64,000 nucleotides of DNA from DAOUEO01 sp963763495 (GCA_963763495.1 CAVXOY010000015.1:1-64000), one strand, 5' to 3'; positions 26,090 to 37,239 are shown, numbered from the stretch's first letter. Numbers and translations: made by a program. The notes: generated from the letters alone by a model not told the origin.

Positions 26090-26691
26090 GCGCCATCGAC
26101 CGTATATGGGGAAAAGTCGAAGAATCGGGCCCGGACGGGCTCCTCGTGAGAGTCGAGGGCACAGGGCTCGGCCTTCAGGTACAGGTGCCGGGCCATACGC
26201 GTGACGCCCTGGGCGTGCCCGGCCACGATGTGAGCCTTTACACCCACCTTCACGCCCGCGAGAGCGACATTGCCATTTACGGCTTCGCTACTTCCGCCGA
26301 GCTGCGCGTCTTTCGCCTGCTGATCGGCGTCTCCGGCCTCGGCCCCAAGGGCGCGCTGGCGCTCCTCACCAACCTGCCCGGCGACGCCCTCTGGGAAGCG
26401 ATCGCCGCCGGCGATGTCGAGCGGATAAAGAGCGTGCCCGGCATCGGCGCCAAGACCGCCAGCCGCATCATCCTCGACCTGAAGGGCCGCCTGCCGGAGC
26501 ACGTGCCGGGCGGCGTCGTCATCCCCGGCGCGCTGCGCTCCGACGACGAGGAGGTCGTCGCGGCGCTCGTCAGCCTCGGCTACACGCAGAGCGAGGCATT
26601 CGCCGCCGCATCGCGCCTCCCGAAAGACGAGTCCTTGTCGCTGGAAGACAAGATACGTCTCGCCCTCTCGTCATTCACCGCATCCTCGTAG
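26086..26691 (+). CDS. ruvA: Holliday junction DNA helicase subunit RuvA
   Basis: Tetrameric junction-binding partner of RuvB. It has the N-terminal OB-fold, two helix-hairpin-helix motifs (LIGVSGLGPKGALALL and IKSVPGIGAKTASRIIL) and a C-terminal domain (EEVVAALVSLGYTQSEAFAA) for RuvB contact. 201 residues. It overlaps ruvC. ruvB is not in this window; uvrB follows instead. Confidence 0.95.
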   Translation: MSAIDRIWGKVEESGPDGLLVRVEGTGLGLQVQVPGHTRDALGVPGHDVSLYTHLHARESDIAIYGFATSAELRVFRLLIGVSGLGPKGALALLTNLPGDALWEAIAAGDVERIKSVPGIGAKTASRIILDLKGRLPEHVPGGVVIPGALRSDDEEVVAALVSLGYTQSEAFAAASRLPKDESLSLEDKIRLALSSFTASS

Positions 26692-26782
26692 GGTCGAGGC
26701 GGCGCCTGTCCTTCGCTGGAAGGATGCCCACTCGTCCATCCGCTGACCGACCCTCCGCTCCTGTAGTACACTTGATCCTGCA

Positions 26783-28861
<2,079 letters not shown>

Positions 28862-28941
28862 TACATCTCGTTGACCGCGCCGCTGTGCCGATGATAGACT
28901 TTTCTGTAACGCAGCGAGGCGATCCATGAGCGGATAGAATC

Positions 28942-28974
28942 AAAGGCCCACCGGCAATCAGAGTGTGGGCCTTT
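28942..28974 (+). terminator. Hairpin after uvrB
   Basis: AAAGGCCCAC (28942-28951) and GTGGGCCTTT (28965-28974) form a perfect 10-bp stem with a 13-base loop. A-run and T-run flanks are partly inside the stem, giving a bidirectional terminator look, though the T-tract is short. It lies 80 bases after the uvrB stop. Confidence 0.6.
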
Positions 28975-28999
28975 GCGATTTGAGAGGGAATTGACGCTC

Positions 29000-29707
29000 G
29001 TGCCTGAATCGGAGATTGAGCCACCCCTCGGCGGCAAGGAGTTTGATCACCACGCAGGCTCCCTAATGCCGGAGTCTGCCGGCGGGGACGTTGCAGCGGG
29101 CACTGTCTGTCCCGCCTGCGGTACCGGCATCGTCGAAGGCGCCCGCTTCTGCGGTCGATGCGGGCGCGCGATCGGTGTGACCGTCCGCCCTGCGCATGAG
29201 GGCACCACAACCATCCTCTTCACCGACATCCAGGGCTTCACCAAACTCACGGCCACGGCGGGAGATCAGGACGCCCTGGATATCCTGAGGCGCCACAACC
29301 AGATAGTGCGCACCCAGATTCAGGACCACGGCGGCTTCGAGGTGAAGTATCAGGGCGACGGTTTCATGGTTGCCTTCACCACGGCGCGGCGGGGCGTCCT
29401 CTGCGCGATCGCCATCCAGAAGAAGATCGCCGAACACAACCGCGAGTACCCAGTGCGACCCCTGGTGCTGCGCATGGGGCTCAACGCCGGCGATGTGCTA
29501 CGCGATGAGCATGACTTCTTCGGAGCGGCGGTCAACCTTGCTGCCCGCATTGCCGAAAAGGCAAAGGGCGAGCAGATCCTCATGTCGGAACTAGTGAGAG
29601 GTCTAGTGGGGCCCTATCCGGGATTCAGATACGTGAGCCGGGGCACTCACAAGATAAGGGGCTTCCCCGGTCGCTACAAGCTCTACGAGATCGTCTGGCG
29701 GTCGTAG
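29000..29707 (+). CDS. Class III adenylate/guanylate cyclase with N-terminal zinc ribbon
   Basis: Makes a cyclic nucleotide from ATP or GTP. A zinc ribbon (CPACG then FCGRCG) precedes the catalytic domain, which has ILFTDIQGFTKLT with the first metal Asp, VKYQGDGFMVAF with the second Asp and a base-selecting Lys, and the dimer-arm region FFGAAVNLAARIAEKAKGEQIL. No membrane span or receiver domain is seen, so it is likely cytosolic. I favour the GTG at 29000; TTG codons at 28973 and 28991 are alternatives. The substrate base cannot be settled by eye. Confidence 0.85.
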   Translation: MPESEIEPPLGGKEFDHHAGSLMPESAGGDVAAGTVCPACGTGIVEGARFCGRCGRAIGVTVRPAHEGTTTILFTDIQGFTKLTATAGDQDALDILRRHNQIVRTQIQDHGGFEVKYQGDGFMVAFTTARRGVLCAIAIQKKIAEHNREYPVRPLVLRMGLNAGDVLRDEHDFFGAAVNLAARIAEKAKGEQILMSELVRGLVGPYPGFRYVSRGTHKIRGFPGRYKLYEIVWRS

Positions 29708-29744
29708 GCTGTTGCCTGATCCTCGAGCCTGTCGGCGTTCATCC

Positions 29745-32061
29745 CTAGGGGCAGACGGCGTGTGGCTCCAGGAGCACTGAGTTCCTCGCTGCCAAGAGGA
29801 CATCCAGGATGGTGTAGGCGCCATCCTTGTTGAGGTCGCGCTATTGGGTGCGCCGGGAATGATACCGAACGCTATCTTCGCCACCTAGATACGGGTCGAG
29901 GATGTTCACATAGCGGTCGCCGTTGATGTCTGCGACCTCCTTGTCATCGTCACACAGGTCACCATCGCTATCCATCAGACGATGGCGATGTCCCCCAACC
30001 CCGCACCTCTAGTCCGTCCGACAGGCCGTCGTTGTCACAGTCCTGATCAGCGTCGCCGACCAGGGTATCTCCGTCATAGTCGGCGTCACAGAACAGCGCG
30101 TCGACTGCTGCCGGCAGCCCGTCGCGGTCACTGTCCCCCGGCGGTATTCCCGAAGGCTTGCTTGAGGCGTTGTTGGGGTTCGTGCCGAGCAGGCACTCCG
30201 CCCCGTCCAGCACCGTGTCCCCGTCGCTGTCTCGGGAGAGCGGGTTTGTGGCGCCGCTGCCGTTACAGCCGGCGTCCTCTCCCGGTACACCCAGCGGGCT
30301 CGTGCCGGTGTTCAGCATCCAGTCGTTGTCGGTATCCTCGTCGCAGGCGTCTCCCAGACTGTCGTTCATGGGCACCGTGACATCGCAGTTCACTACGTTG
30401 GGGCCGTTGTCGAACGACGCGTGGTCGGTGTTCACCTGCTCGTTTGCCTCGTCGATTGTGCAGTCGGCGTTGTCGTCGAGACCGTTCGCCGTCGGCGGGT
30501 TGGCGATCAGCGGGCAGTTGTCCAAGTGGTCGAGGACGCCGTCGCTGTCCGTGTCGATGTTTGGGGTCGCAGTTGGTGTAGGGCTATTCGTGGGCGTTGG
30601 CGTGATCGTGGGTGTGCTTGTTGGCGTCGGAGTGTCCGTGGGCTAGGTGTGGCTGTTGGTGTTGGTATGAGGGCAGCACAGGAATCCAAAGCAGCCCTCG
30701 CTTGGAGAAATCCGTAGCCATACTCCTCGTCCCAACCGGGCGCGCCGCGGTCGAGGGCCGTGCTGGTTAGACAGTTGGTGGTCTCTGCGACGCTTAGCGC
30801 CGGGTTGGCGCTCAGCAGCAAGGCCGCCACACCTGCCACATGAGGTGTCGCCATGGATGTGCCTTGGAAGAAGCAGTACGCGAATGCTGTGTAGTCGTTA
30901 GGATCCCCTGCACCGCAGGCGAAGCCGAATGTCTGCTGAAGAATGCCGTCGGGGTAGCCGTCGCTATTGAGGTCAGCATTGGTGTCGCCGCCAGGCGCCA
31001 CAATATCCAGACAGCCGCCCTGGGAGTGGCAGCCGTAGTTGGAGTAGTAGGTACGGTTCTTGTCATAATCAGTGGCCCCGACAGCGATTACGCCGGGGTA
31101 GCAGGCGGGGCACTGAACAGAAGAGTCAGCCTGGTGGTGGACGGGGCCACCGTTCCCGGCGGCTGCCACTACGACGACACCGTTACTAATGGCATAGTCG
31201 ATTGCCTCCTCCAAGACGGAGGAGTGTCCCCCCTCCATGCTCAGATTGATGACTTTGGCGTCATGGTCGGTGGCCCAGTGGATGCCGTCAGAGATGTCGG
31301 CGTGAGTGCCCGAGCCCGAAGAGTCCAGCACCTTAATGGGCATGATGCAGGCGCCGGGGGCAACCCCCGCTACTCCTACGCCGTTGTCTGTCGTCTGAGC
31401 GATCGTTCCCGCCACATGGGTGCCGTGGCTGTTGTCATCATTGGCATGGCTATCGTTGTTTACGAAATCGTATCCTGGTCGGAAGCAGGTTCCCTCCAGA
31501 TCAGGGGCCTGGGCATAGATCGAGTAGTCCTCGTAGGCAACGCCGGTATCGATGACAGCAACGGTCACGCCTGACCCGTCTGCTACGTCCCAGGCGGCTG
31601 GCATCTGAATCTGCGGCATGTCCCATTGCACGTAGTAATATGGGTCATCCGGAATGAAAGTCGCCTGTGCAATCGCATTCCGTTCCACGAGCTCGACGTG
31701 CGGGTTTTCCGCCAGGCGGGCCAGGAACTCATCCTCTCGCCCCTCTGGGACCTTGACTAGGCTGTACCGTGGGGTCAACAGATCGCGGGCCGGTTGTGCC
31801 CCTTCACCTGCTATGACGGCGACCCTACCTATGCCCGACATGCCCGGTTTGAACTTGACTATGAGTTCACCCGGTGTGTATTCACTGGCCTGCTGCTGAG
31901 GTCTGGCGTCTTGGACGGTGCTGCTTCTCCCGATTTCAGTAGAAGAGGCGTTCACAGACGTGGTTCTGCCATCGGGTGAAAAGGCAAGAGGTAACCCAAG
32001 CCATCGTCAGGGTGGCGATAGCCACGGCAGCAGCATTTAGGCCGATAGTTCGGCGGCTCAC
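29745..32061 (-). CDS. Secreted subtilisin-like serine protease with thrombospondin-3 and dockerin-like regions (frameshifted)
   Basis: A GTG start at 32061 after GGAGAGG gives a signal sequence (VSRRTIGLNAAAVAIATL). A frameshift near 31980 leads into an S8 propeptide-like region and then the protease, with Asp in VAVIDTGVAYED, His in NSHGTHVAGT and Ser in GTSMATPHVAG. A Pro/Thr linker, shifted near 30640, leads to calcium-binding thrombospondin type 3 repeats (DTDSDGVLDHLDNCP, DSDGDTVLDGAE). After more shifts near 29975 and 29880 come two dockerin-like loops (DINGDRYVNILD and DLNKDGAYTILD), ending EPHAVCP. The intact catalytic frame is 30507-31955. The dockerin pair suggests attachment to a cohesin partner, not seen here. 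Confidence 0.8.
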
Positions 32062-32255
32062 AACAAACCTCTCCAAATATATTATCGTCTGGAATGCCAT
32101 AAAGGCTTCCCAGACCCCATCTTTCGATCGCAAACCGTGAAACCCGGTGAATACAGCACTGGAAGATGCGACTGCTGGCTACGCTGAACGACGGAGACAC
32201 TTCGGCAGCGTAGCCGTGACGTCGTTTCCATCGCGATCATCAGGGGAAACCCTGA

Positions 32256-32286
32256 TTGACACTCTCTGATGGGGACTAGCTATCAT
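32256..32286 (+). promoter_or_regulatory. Promoter upstream of the LysM gene
   Basis: TTGACA (32256-32261) and TATCAT (32281-32286) are 19 bases apart, slightly long. An AAGGAGGT ribosome site follows at 32307-32314. The rest of the 32062-32323 stretch, divergent from the subtilase, holds nothing else I can identify. Confidence 0.5.
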
Positions 32287-32323
32287 ATTGGGCGGTGGCA
32301 GGGGACAAGGAGGTCCAACTAGA

Positions 32324-33133
32324 TTGGATTCTGACGCTGTCTCTACCGGCCACCATGTCGAGTTCCCCGTCCCGTTGTCCCAGCCTCGGGCTCTTAGGCA
32401 CTGACTTTGTTCCGGAGCGGCTGCCCGTATCTGAACGGGTCTGTCTGGCGAAGCCGCGAAGTCCTTGGAGCCCCGGCACGGATACTCAGGCATCTCTCTG
32501 TCTTACACCGGAATTCGGCCGTTGTTCGCGCCTCACCAAGGAGACCGATTCGCCGCGCAGTGGCTGTGGCGCGGGCAGGAGCGCGACGAGCCGACTGCAC
32601 CCGCCGACGACAACCTGTTGAAGTGGTTTGCGTGTTGCGGCTGCTGGCTGTGTTGTTGGAGTTGTTGTCACCGCGCCATGTTCCTTTTTCTGGCCGCTCC
32701 CGTGTACGAGCCGACTTATGGCCTAGAATCGGTGGTTGCCTCTCTCGTGGTGGAGCCATCCGCACCCCTGGATGACTCCGGGAGCGCTGCAACACCTCGA
32801 GCCGGACGAGACGGGCGAGCACCTGACATGACGCCGATCCTCCAGCTGGCTTCTCAATCGGACTCGAGCGGCGCACCCACGGCCAGCCAGGCTGTGGAGT
32901 CCGAGCCGACCCTTGAGAGCGCCTCGACCGCCCAGTTTTCCAGGGGTGCTCCGGCTGATGCCAGCGAGCAGACCCATCTCGTCGGCGAAGGCGAGACGCT
33001 ATGGGAGATCGCCATCAACAACGGCGTAGATCCCGGGGATCTTGCTGCCCGAAACGGACTCGCCCCCGACGATCTGATTGTGGCAGGCGACACGCTTGTC
33101 ATCCCATCAGCAACTGCCAGCAACCAGCCCTAG
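32324..33133 (+). CDS. LysM-domain protein with Cys-containing N-terminus (frameshifted)
   Basis: The C-terminal 50 residues are a clear LysM peptidoglycan- or glycan-binding repeat (THLVGEGETLWEIAINNGVD to AGDTLVIP), uninterrupted in 32465-33133. A TTG at 32324 lies nine bases after AAGGAGGT. From there three frames must be combined. One encodes CPYLNGSVWRS and another QASLCLTPEFGRCSRL, resembling the small CPYL...YCL...CP domain of some actinobacterial and Chloroflexota LysM proteins. A hydrophobic stretch around 32620-32700 would be the membrane span, followed by a Ser/Ala-rich linker. N-terminal details are uncertain because of the shifts. Confidence 0.6.
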
Positions 33134-33173
33134 GCGAATAGAGCGGGGCGATGTCAACGTCGCGGAAAATGGA

Positions 33174-33203
33174 GGCCGGCATTCCTGACAAAGAATGCCG
33201 GCC
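33174..33203 (-). terminator. Terminator of rnpB
   Basis: GGCCGGCATTC (33174-33184) and GAATGCCGGCC (33193-33203) form a perfect 11-bp stem with an 8-base loop, just after the 3' end of RNase P RNA in the minus direction. A TCCATTTTCC stretch follows on that strand. It may also serve the convergent LysM gene. Confidence 0.7.
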
Positions 33204-33211
33204 ATGATAGT

Positions 33212-33588
33212 GCCAGCAGACCTATAAGCCGAGTTCTGTATCCTTCCGCAGAAGGATGGTGGCCATCTCTCTGGGATGACGGTTACCCGCCACCTCTAGC
33301 AACCAACCCGAGGACAGGCCGGGCGCCCTATCGTCCTCCTATTCGGTCTTGCTCCGGGTGGGGTTTGCCCAGCCGGCCGGTCACCCGACCGCTGGTGAGC
33401 TCTTACCTCACCATTTCACCCTTATCCTTCCGGGGAAGGACGGTGTGTTTCTGTGGTACTGTCCGTAGGGTCACCCCTCCTGGGAGTTACCCAGCACCCT
33501 CGCCCGGTGGAGCTCGGACTTTCCTCCCCTCCGACCCGCCTGCCCGAAGACAGCCGACTCGAAAGAGCGGCCACCCGGTCTGCTGACT
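33212..33588 (-). ncRNA. rnpB: RNase P RNA, bacterial type A-like
   Basis: Catalytic RNA that trims tRNA 5' leaders. On the minus strand the conserved 5' core GAGGAAAGTCCGAGCTCC and the 3' core ACAGAACTCGGCTTATAGG are both present. The terminal P1 helix pairs GTCAGCAGACC (5' end at 33588) with GGTCTGCTGGC (3' end at 33212) with one G-U pair. The GGTGAAATGGTGAGGTAAGAG region matches the specificity domain. About 377 bases long, flanked by its own promoter and terminator. Confidence 0.95.
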
Positions 33589-33594
33589 ATCTCC

Positions 33595-33623
33595 AGTTTA
33601 GCGTTGCCTTTGAGGGAAGTCAA
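33595..33623 (-). promoter_or_regulatory. Promoter of rnpB
   Basis: On the minus strand TTGACT (33623-33618) and TAAACT (33600-33595) are separated by 17 bases. The -10 ends six bases before the first base of the P1 helix, the expected transcription start. Confidence 0.75.
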
Positions 33624-33653
33624 AGATGGTCGCGCGGTGACGAGCGGAGCGCC

Positions 33654-34079
33654 TTACAGGCTCTCGTCAAGTGCCTTGTTTGCCAGCTTGTCCGCCAACC
33701 GGTTCTCCGACCGCGGCACATGCCGGAACGTCACCGACGAAAAGCGTCCTCGCAGGTCAAGGAGACGTTTGTAGAGGGGGATAAGGCGAGGATTGCGCAC
33801 TCGATAGCGTCCACTCAGTTGGCGTACCACCAACTCCGAGTCCATGCGCACCTCGAGGCAAGAAGCACCGAGACCAAGCGCGGCCTCTAGGGCAGTGATG
33901 GCAGCCTTGTACTCCGCCTCGTTGTTTGTGGCGCGTCCCAGCCGTCTTGCTGTGGTATGCACCTCTTTGCCGTGGGGATCAAAGACAGCAACGCCGATGG
34001 CAGCCGGTCCCGGATTCCCTCGCGATGCCCCATCGGCGTAGGCGGTGTAGAGTCCCTCTGCGGACGATGGGCCGCTCAT
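33654..34079 (-). CDS. rnhA: Ribonuclease HI family protein
   Basis: Cuts the RNA strand of RNA-DNA hybrids. All four acidic positions are seen: Asp16 in AYADGASRGNPGPAAIG, Glu in NNEAEYKA, Asp in VRMDSELVV and the Asp of RLADKLAN. 141 residues, without the basic handle of the E. coli enzyme, resembling the short family linked to zinc-ribbon genes. Its start overlaps the serine recombinase stop by four bases, so the two are translationally coupled. Confidence 0.88.
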   Translation of the reverse strand: MSGPSSAEGLYTAYADGASRGNPGPAAIGVAVFDPHGKEVHTTARRLGRATNNEAEYKAAITALEAALGLGASCLEVRMDSELVVRQLSGRYRVRNPRLIPLYKRLLDLRGRFSSVTFRHVPRSENRLADKLANKALDESL

Positions 34080-35491
34080 GGACGAAGAAGAACCTTCACA
34101 CCGTCATCTTTTACGATGATTCTGTCTATCACCTCCCGCAGCATCGAGCGGCGGCGGTCGAACTCCAGGGAGTCCCATGAGTCGATGAGTCGCGCCAGGG
34201 TCTGCTCTTGCGCCCGGTGCCGCGCGGCCAGGGATGCCCGTTCCTGTGCCCGGCGTTCCGCTTCTGCCAGCTGCTCCTCGACCTCCAGACGGTCTGAAGC
34301 CAGCTCAAGGCTCAACGCTCTCATCTTCTCTTTGCTCAGGCGTCCCCGAGCGGCTGCGTCGATGTATTGGTCGAGCTGTTTGTCTATCTGGGCGAGGCGT
34401 CGGCGAAGCTGATTGCACTGCTCTTGCGCTTCGGCGAGCACTGCGGTCTCGTCTCCTGCCTGTGGGAAGGCGCGGCCGGACTTCATGTCGATACCTGCCA
34501 GAATCTCCTTGACCTCCGTCTCCAGATCACCGGCGCGCCGGGTGTGGTAGTCGCACAAGCCTTGGTTGGTGCGTGATTCGCATTGGTAGTAGCGATAGGA
34601 TGCTTGTGCTTGACTGCCGTCCTTTTGACGCTTCCAGCTTTGGCGGCGGCTGACACCGATCATCTTGTTCTCGCAGTACCCACAGTAAGCAAGTCCTGAG
34701 AGAAGGAAGGGGGTCGCCTGACGCGGCGAGTAACTGCTGCGCCGTGCCGTTAGACAGTCCTGGGTGCGCCGGAAATCCTCCGGGGAAATAAGCGCGGGAT
34801 GGCTCCCGGGAACCCGCACGCCAAAGCGAGTGTACGTTCCCAGGTAGGCACGATTCCGTAGGATGTCGCGGATGCTCACCATGCTCCAATTGCCACCCCT
34901 TCGGGTCTTGATCGCTTCTTCGTTGAGGCAGCGGGCGATACGCCGGATACCAAGCCCTTCCTGAAGGTAAAGACGAAAGATATATCGCACTACCACCGCT
35001 TCCTCTGGCACCAACTCCAGGCGCCGTCGGCTGCCTACCTTGTAGCCATAGGGAGGACGACCAAGCACCTCTCCTTTCACTGCCTTGCGCCGCATCGCCG
35101 ATCTGACCTTGTCGCCGAGCTTGCGGTCGCTGTTTGCCGCCCACGCTTCCAGGAGGCGGTCGGTTGGGTCGTTCCCGCCATCCATGAGGATTATCTGTGC
35201 CCCCAGGCTCTCCAATTGAAACCAACTGCGGGCGGCCTCGCGCAGATCGCGTCCCAGGTTCTCTACCGACGGTACAACCACCACCACGAAGCCCTTCTCC
35301 GGCCGTCGCAGGAACTCCACGAGTTGCCGGAACCCGGGCCGCCCATCATCCCCTGCGTTGATGCCATCAACGAAAGAGGCTACGACTTCATAGCCCTGCT
35401 GCTGACAGAATTCCAGGAACGCCCTGTTCTGTTCTGCCAGTGCCTTCGCCTCTTGGCCGGGAGATTCGCGAAAATAGCCTACAGCTTTCAC
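34076..35491 (-). CDS. Large serine recombinase (resolvase family), one catalytic arginine missing
   Basis: Residues 1-140 form the resolvase domain with YFRES (Arg8, nucleophile Ser10) and GRPGFRQL (Arg51). The recombinase DNA-binding domain follows (GRPPYGYKV, IRRIARCLNEE, ILRNRAYLGTY), then a zinc ribbon (CGYCENKM and a CESRTNQGLCDYH pair) and a coiled coil of Glu/Arg repeats to residue 450. Where active members have D-R-L-x-R this one reads VENLGRD. The position equivalent to gamma-delta Arg68 is Asn78, while Arg81 is kept. It sits between rnhA and a zinc-ribbon gene with overlapping or nearly touching ends, unlike a mobile element. It may be a domesticated protein. No att site is visible. 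Confidence 0.85.
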   Translation of the reverse strand: MKAVGYFRESPGQEAKALAEQNRAFLEFCQQQGYEVVASFVDGINAGDDGRPGFRQLVEFLRRPEKGFVVVVVPSVENLGRDLREAARSWFQLESLGAQIILMDGGNDPTDRLLEAWAANSDRKLGDKVRSAMRRKAVKGEVLGRPPYGYKVGSRRRLELVPEEAVVVRYIFRLYLQEGLGIRRIARCLNEEAIKTRRGGNWSMVSIRDILRNRAYLGTYTRFGVRVPGSHPALISPEDFRRTQDCLTARRSSYSPRQATPFLLSGLAYCGYCENKMIGVSRRQSWKRQKDGSQAQASYRYYQCESRTNQGLCDYHTRRAGDLETEVKEILAGIDMKSGRAFPQAGDETAVLAEAQEQCNQLRRRLAQIDKQLDQYIDAAARGRLSKEKMRALSLELASDRLEVEEQLAEAERRAQERASLAARHRAQEQTLARLIDSWDSLEFDRRRSMLREVIDRIIVKDDGVKVLLRP

Positions 35492-35495
35492 GTCC

Positions 35496-36200
35496 TCAAC
35501 TCACATATAGAATGCGCTCGCAGCTACTGCATTGGACGAACGTCTCGTCGCTGCCGCGTGCCCTCTGGAGGAGGGTCATTGGTAGAGAGATGCGGCATCC
35601 CTGACACATTCCCCGTTCTACCTTCGCCACAGCTCGTCCCTGATGGGCGGAACGAAGAGCGTCGTACAGCTTGAGGGTTGCCGGGCCGATCAGCCGAGCT
35701 TGTTCATTGCGACGCTTGTCTAGGTCGGCTAGCTCCGCCTTTAGCGTGTCCTGTTCCCGCAGCAGTCTGGCCTGCTCGGCCTGCCAAGTAGTCTCCAGTT
35801 CCGTGAGGGTCTGCTGACCGACCGCCAGCCTGCTCTCAGCGTCTTCCAGTTCTGTCATCACCTCCAGGAGTTCGTCTTCCAGCTTTCGCTTTCGGCCCTG
35901 GAGCGACCGGATGTCCTCCTCGAGATCTGATAGCTCCTTGGGATTGCGAATGCTCCCTCCGTAGAGTTTCTTCTCGACCGGCTGGATCTTTGCGGTCATG
36001 TCCTCAACCTGTTGCTCTGCGGCGTGGACATTCCTCTGGAGTTCCCGCACGATCTGTTGCAGGCTTTCCGCATCGGCTCGGGCAGCGAGCAGTTCCTCCG
36101 TCTCCCCCGTCAACTCCTCTGCCTCAGCCAGCGCGGCGAGCCTGCTATCTATCTCCAGGTCGATCTCCTGCAGCCCGTAAAGGTCAGACAACTTGGTCAT
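35496..36200 (-). CDS. C4-type zinc ribbon, coiled-coil protein (DUF164 family)
   Basis: 234 residues. Positions 15-170 are a long coiled coil rich in Glu, Leu and Arg (LAALAEAEELTGETEELLAA as a sample). The C-terminus has a zinc ribbon: MCQGCRISLPMTLLQ and VQCSSCERILYV. Homologues are commonly encoded beside RNase HI genes, for example in actinobacteria, and the same pairing appears here interrupted by the recombinase. The role is thought to involve nucleic-acid or ribosome-linked regulation; I cannot be more exact. Confidence 0.85.
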   Translation of the reverse strand: MTKLSDLYGLQEIDLEIDSRLAALAEAEELTGETEELLAARADAESLQQIVRELQRNVHAAEQQVEDMTAKIQPVEKKLYGGSIRNPKELSDLEEDIRSLQGRKRKLEDELLEVMTELEDAESRLAVGQQTLTELETTWQAEQARLLREQDTLKAELADLDKRRNEQARLIGPATLKLYDALRSAHQGRAVAKVERGMCQGCRISLPMTLLQRARGSDETFVQCSSCERILYVS

Positions 36201-36419
36201 ATCAGACTCAGTCTAGCGGATGGGCCTCTTCAAAGTAATGCGTGCCGGCTGGCGTTCTTTGGCAACAGTGGTCGGCTTGGCGAATGCCTAAATGCCTCGC
36301 GCATCCGCCATGAGAATGACTTTAGGGGAGAGTCAGCCTCACCCGCCAACCAGGGCTGCCAGCAGGATTATAGTCCGCGCCCATTGCACCTGCAAGGCAT
36401 GGCGTAGGCGGACTCTCGA

Positions 36420-36449
36420 TTGACCCAGGCAGAAAGGTGTTCCTATAAT
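36420..36449 (+). promoter_or_regulatory. Promoter of the DUF177-rpmF-fabD genes
   Basis: TTGACC (36420-36425) and TATAAT (36444-36449) are 18 bases apart, a near-consensus promoter. It leaves a leader of about 30 bases with a short AGTCC/GGACT hairpin before the ATG at 36487. The upstream 36201-36419 stretch holds nothing else I can identify. Confidence 0.75.
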
Positions 36450-36486
36450 AAAAAGTCCCTAGTTCTTCACGAAGGACTGTACAGGT

Positions 36487-37038
36487 ATGCGTTTTGACGT
36501 GGCAGCGCTACTGCGGGAGCCGGTAGGCTCTATTCAGACGCACCAACTGGAAGAGACGCCGGGGTCCTTTGATGAAGAGGGACGGACAGAGTCAGTTACT
36601 GGCAGTGTCTCGCTCTTGCGGACCAGTCAGGGCATCCTGGTGACGGCTCGTCTTCAGGTAACGGTGAACGCTCGGTGCAGTCGCTGTGTCAAGCCGATCG
36701 CTGTTCCTCTGGCGGTGGACTTCCAGGAGGAATACCTACCCACGGTTGACGCCGATACGGGCTCTCGGCTGGACGTGGCAGACAATGAGGATGGTCTTGT
36801 CATCGATGGTCGGCAAGTGCTTGATCTGAGTGAAGCAGTCCGCCAATACCGACTGGCAGTTCAGCCGATACAGATGCTTTGCCAGGACGACTGCAAGGGC
36901 CTCTGTCCCAACTGCGGAAAAGACCTTAACCTTGGTCTCTGCTCTTGCGACTCCAAGGAGACTGAACATCCCATGTATGCTCTCGCTCATATCAGGGACA
37001 ATCTACCGGATACTAATAGCGAAGAAGGGGGTGAATGA
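36487..37038 (+). CDS. YceD/DUF177 family protein
   Basis: 183 residues. The family is encoded upstream of ribosomal protein L32 in most bacteria and is linked to 23S rRNA processing. CXXC pairs are seen at CSRCVKPI in the first half and in CQDDCKGLCPNCGKDLNLGL at the end, both typical. The gap to rpmF is three bases, with a shared promoter upstream. The exact function is known only in outline for the family. Confidence 0.85.
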   Translation: MRFDVAALLREPVGSIQTHQLEETPGSFDEEGRTESVTGSVSLLRTSQGILVTARLQVTVNARCSRCVKPIAVPLAVDFQEEYLPTVDADTGSRLDVADNEDGLVIDGRQVLDLSEAVRQYRLAVQPIQMLCQDDCKGLCPNCGKDLNLGLCSCDSKETEHPMYALAHIRDNLPDTNSEEGGE

Positions 37039-37041
37039 CCC

Positions 37042-37239
37042 TTGCCTGCCGTACCTAAGAGGAAATACCCGAAGTCACGACAGGGGAAACGTCGGAGTCA
37101 CATCAGCCTGGACGTTCCCCAACTCACTGAATGTCCTCAGTGTCATAGCCCTCGCCTGCCTCACCACCCCTGTCCGGTCTGTGGAAACTACCGAGGGCGG
37201 GAAGCGATAAAGATCGAAGGGACCAGCCTTGGGGAGTAG
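37042..37239 (+). CDS. rpmF: 50S ribosomal protein L32
   Basis: Small zinc-binding ribosomal protein of 65 residues. MPAVPKRKYPKSRQGKRRSH is the diagnostic N-terminus, and the zinc ribbon is CPQCHSPRLPHHPCPVCG with four Cys. The start is TTG. The 3' end overlaps the start of fabD by 11 bases, so ribosomal and fatty-acid genes are transcribed together. Confidence 0.95.
   Translation: MPAVPKRKYPKSRQGKRRSHISLDVPQLTECPQCHSPRLPHHPCPVCGNYRGREAIKIEGTSLGE

Noticed and set aside
30540..30660. Tandem DNA repeat or CRISPR-like array
   Set aside because: The periodic sequence encodes the Pro/Thr linker of the subtilase; there are no spacers or palindromic repeats.
34076..35491. Integrated mobile element around the serine recombinase
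   Set aside because: No att-like direct repeats, no cargo or phage genes, and overlapping ends with rnhA; composition matches the surroundings.
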